A DNA stretch of 64,000 bases from assembly GCF_020184175.1 (NCBI RefSeq), contig NC_065533.1, positions 18,498,695-18,562,694 of the forward strand. The letters run 5' to 3'. Below, in pieces: positions 61,861 to 64,000 of this stretch. The number at the start of each line of letters is the position of its first letter. The stretch's first letter is position 1. The notes under the pieces were generated by a model that had not been told where the DNA came from, did not search any database, and saw only the letters and a program-made list of their open reading frames with translations. Both the position numbers and the translations under genes were made by a program. This DNA comes from Aphis gossypii. Taxonomy: Eukaryota > Arthropoda > Insecta > Hemiptera > Aphididae.

Positions 61861-64000
61861 ACTAAATCCAATTTGTTACCAGATATCTCGCTAATTTTTC
61901 TAGTGAAAAAAGTTTTTTTTGATAAATAAATTATAAAATTACCTACAAGTTAAAAATTATATTTATGAAAATCAACTGTACGAGTATAGGTATAACCAAA
62001 TTATTAATTCAAAAACGTTCACGAACTGGTTTATTTCTTGAATATTGAACGAGTTCTTACCCTGCACTGGTACACTATACCTACGTCTGTACAATATACT
62101 TGTAATATGTAGGACGTAGGTAATAACTAATAGGTAGGTATATTGAAAAAAATACATCATAGAATATAATGTATGTATTATTTATAATTTATAAAATAAA
62201 ATGTTTGAAAAAAAAGCATTCGTGCAAAACTGTTGGTTTTTTTCAAAAAAAAAAAATGTCTATAACTTATAACTATAATATTAAACAGCTCCATTCCTAC
62301 ATTCTATATCAGGTTTTCTCAATAAATAAATCCATTTAATGTAATATATACTTTTACCTATTATTTAGTGTGTTCACAATTCATATTTCTTATCTTCAAT
62401 TTTGTGCAATATGAAAATGAAATACAAAATTTTTATTTTCAAGGAATGTCAAGTTTATAATTTCCCTTCCATAATCCATAACACATATTTTTTAAAACCA
62501 GTAACATATAATAGCAAGCTATATTACCTATGTGTTAAGTTTCTGAATGAAATATTTAATCATACTCACGACGAGGACTTATCTACATATCTATTTTTTG
62601 TTACAATACAAATTAAAATAGGTACTATAGTGTTTTTATGTTTAATTACCTAGTAATTGTGCTATAATGTGTTCACGTTATCATGCTACATTGTAGTAAA
62701 ACGTAATAGGCACCTAATACTATAATCAAACTAAAATTAGCATACCTCTTAAAAATATTCTTAAAAATTAATTTAGTAATATGTTTATGTTCGGCTTTGT
62801 CCTAAAATATTTAGTACAATGTTTGCGAGTACCATAGAAGCTATACTGTCCTGTGTATAAATCAAATTATATTCCTTAAAAATATTAAGTATATTATATT
62901 TATTTGAAAAACGTGCAGTGTTACTGCGTTAGTTTGAAAAAACACAAATTTCAAAACTAAAAACACATTTCTGAACTATATCTTGCAGGATATTAGCTAT
63001 TAATAGAGTATGTATTATTTTATTTTATACTAACTATACTTTTGATTTCATACAAATTTATTTAAATAATAGTTATGTGAATTGAAAATATGTACGAGAA
63101 ATTATATTAAATTATACCTACTCGAAGGAATGATATCGCTCGCGGTGTCCACTCGACTTCTCATGATAAGGTATTTTTTATCTTTGAGGGTCAGAGTGAA
63201 ATCTGGGCTTAATGCCGCAATAAATTAATTAGGCATAGGTACTTACTGTTTACTTGTAATAGGTATGTAACATTATCTATGACAGATTATTATAATATCG
63301 AATACAATTTGCTGTTTACTTGTAATTTTCATATGGATATATAAATATTTATTACCAACACAAGTTTATCAAAGTGTAGTTATTTTAAAGATAAATTATT
63401 TCTATTCTTATTTTTTATATAATTTTCCAGTTACTATAACTACACAAATTTTACTTATGTCGATTTGAATAAACAATTATCATAGAATAAATACTAAATA
63501 GTGAACTAATTAGGGTTTCATTAAATTTTAGAGATCCATAAAATTAAAAATTGTCTTAAAACCCGGTCCTATACATTATAAAGACATAAAGTAATTTATA
63601 TAATTTTGGATGCATACAAATTGCGTGTCTGATTTTTCGAGTAAACAACTAAATTGAATACCTATTTTTTGAATCATACAATACAATTTTAAATTTCTCT
63701 TCCCACTATTTCACCATATACTAGGACTGTCGACTAAAAAAGTTGGTGGCACAACAGGTGTGGACGTGTGATTAAAAATCGTGTTTACACATAATTATAT
63801 TGTACCAATAAGTATCTAAGTATATGTATACATAAAAAAGACTTAATGTAATATAATGTTTATTAAACATAATACAGTAATAATAATAATAAATGTAACT
63901 ATTTTTAAAAGTTAAATTTTATAAATTAAATTTTCGGCAACAATGTGTACGCTGATTTATCAACGAATGCAAGCCATGTTATTTTTTTATTTTCATATAT
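61861..64000. other. AT-rich intergenic sequence to the window edge
   Basis: No gene is supported. The longest open frame (83 codons, 62402-62653) has no recognisable motif and no codon bias distinct from the background. A GC-richer patch lies at 63120-63220 and a possible transposon end at 63725-63770 (gactgtcgactaaaaaagtt, ggcacaacaggtgtgg). Confidence 0.4.

Noticed and set aside
62402..62653. 83-codon open frame near the right edge
   Set aside because: Composition follows the AT-rich background (Ile, Phe, Tyr, Lys) and no homology is recognisable.

Overview
The window looks like nuclear DNA of a hemipteran insect, most likely an aphid. It is very AT-rich and intron-bearing. It carries an arthropod RR-type cuticle protein gene and an insect-style MLX/bigmax gene. 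Two TATA-plus-TCAKTY promoters are visible, and many small DNA transposons, often dated by target-site duplications, fill the spaces. Short 'taggtacctacc'-type motifs are scattered throughout, as in aphid genomes I have seen. The species call is inference, not proof. I see no rRNA, tRNA or CRISPR array.

Three protein-coding genes could be assembled by joining exons in phase. (1) On the minus strand at 641-3037 is the 5' part of a LOTUS/OST-HTH domain gene of the Tejas/TDRD5/TDRD7 type. The N-terminal LOTUS domain is split by an intron and followed by a Tyr/Arg-rich heptad-repeat linker; the gene continues past the left edge. (2) On the plus strand at 40508-45046 is a three-exon, 242-residue secreted pro-resilin-like cuticle protein with its TATA box and initiator. 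It has a signal peptide, a chitin-binding RR domain and a Pro/Ser/Ala/Tyr repeat tail. (3) On the plus strand at 52929-56480 is a complete bHLH-zip MLX/bigmax transcription factor. It has two mutually exclusive first coding exons that splice in the same phase to a common second exon.

The rest is mostly intergenic or intronic. From 3 to 10 kb there is AT-rich sequence with a terminal-inverted-repeat MITE and a large copy of a dispersed repeat family that recurs across the window. From 10.27 to 12.29 kb lies a Mutator-like (MULE) transposon with terminal repeats, a near-perfect 8 bp target duplication, 33 bp subterminal repeats, a decayed transposase and a nested MITE. From 13 to 30 kb there are pogo-like and hAT-like MITEs, a hAT-type element with a perfect 8 bp duplication and another element nested in it, and two weak candidate exons. 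From 33.26 to 34.32 kb there is a striking nested palindrome with 228 bp arms differing at one base. Between 46.7 and 49.2 kb are tandem repeats and an orphan TATA+Inr promoter with a possible first exon. From 56.5 kb to the end I see no gene, only repeat copies.

The genes do not form an obvious pathway; they are independent eukaryotic loci. The most unusual features are the near-identical hairpin at 33.7-34.3 kb (possible hairpin-RNA locus, recent rearrangement or assembly artefact), the alternative first exons of MLX, and the Tyr/Arg repeat linker in the LOTUS protein.
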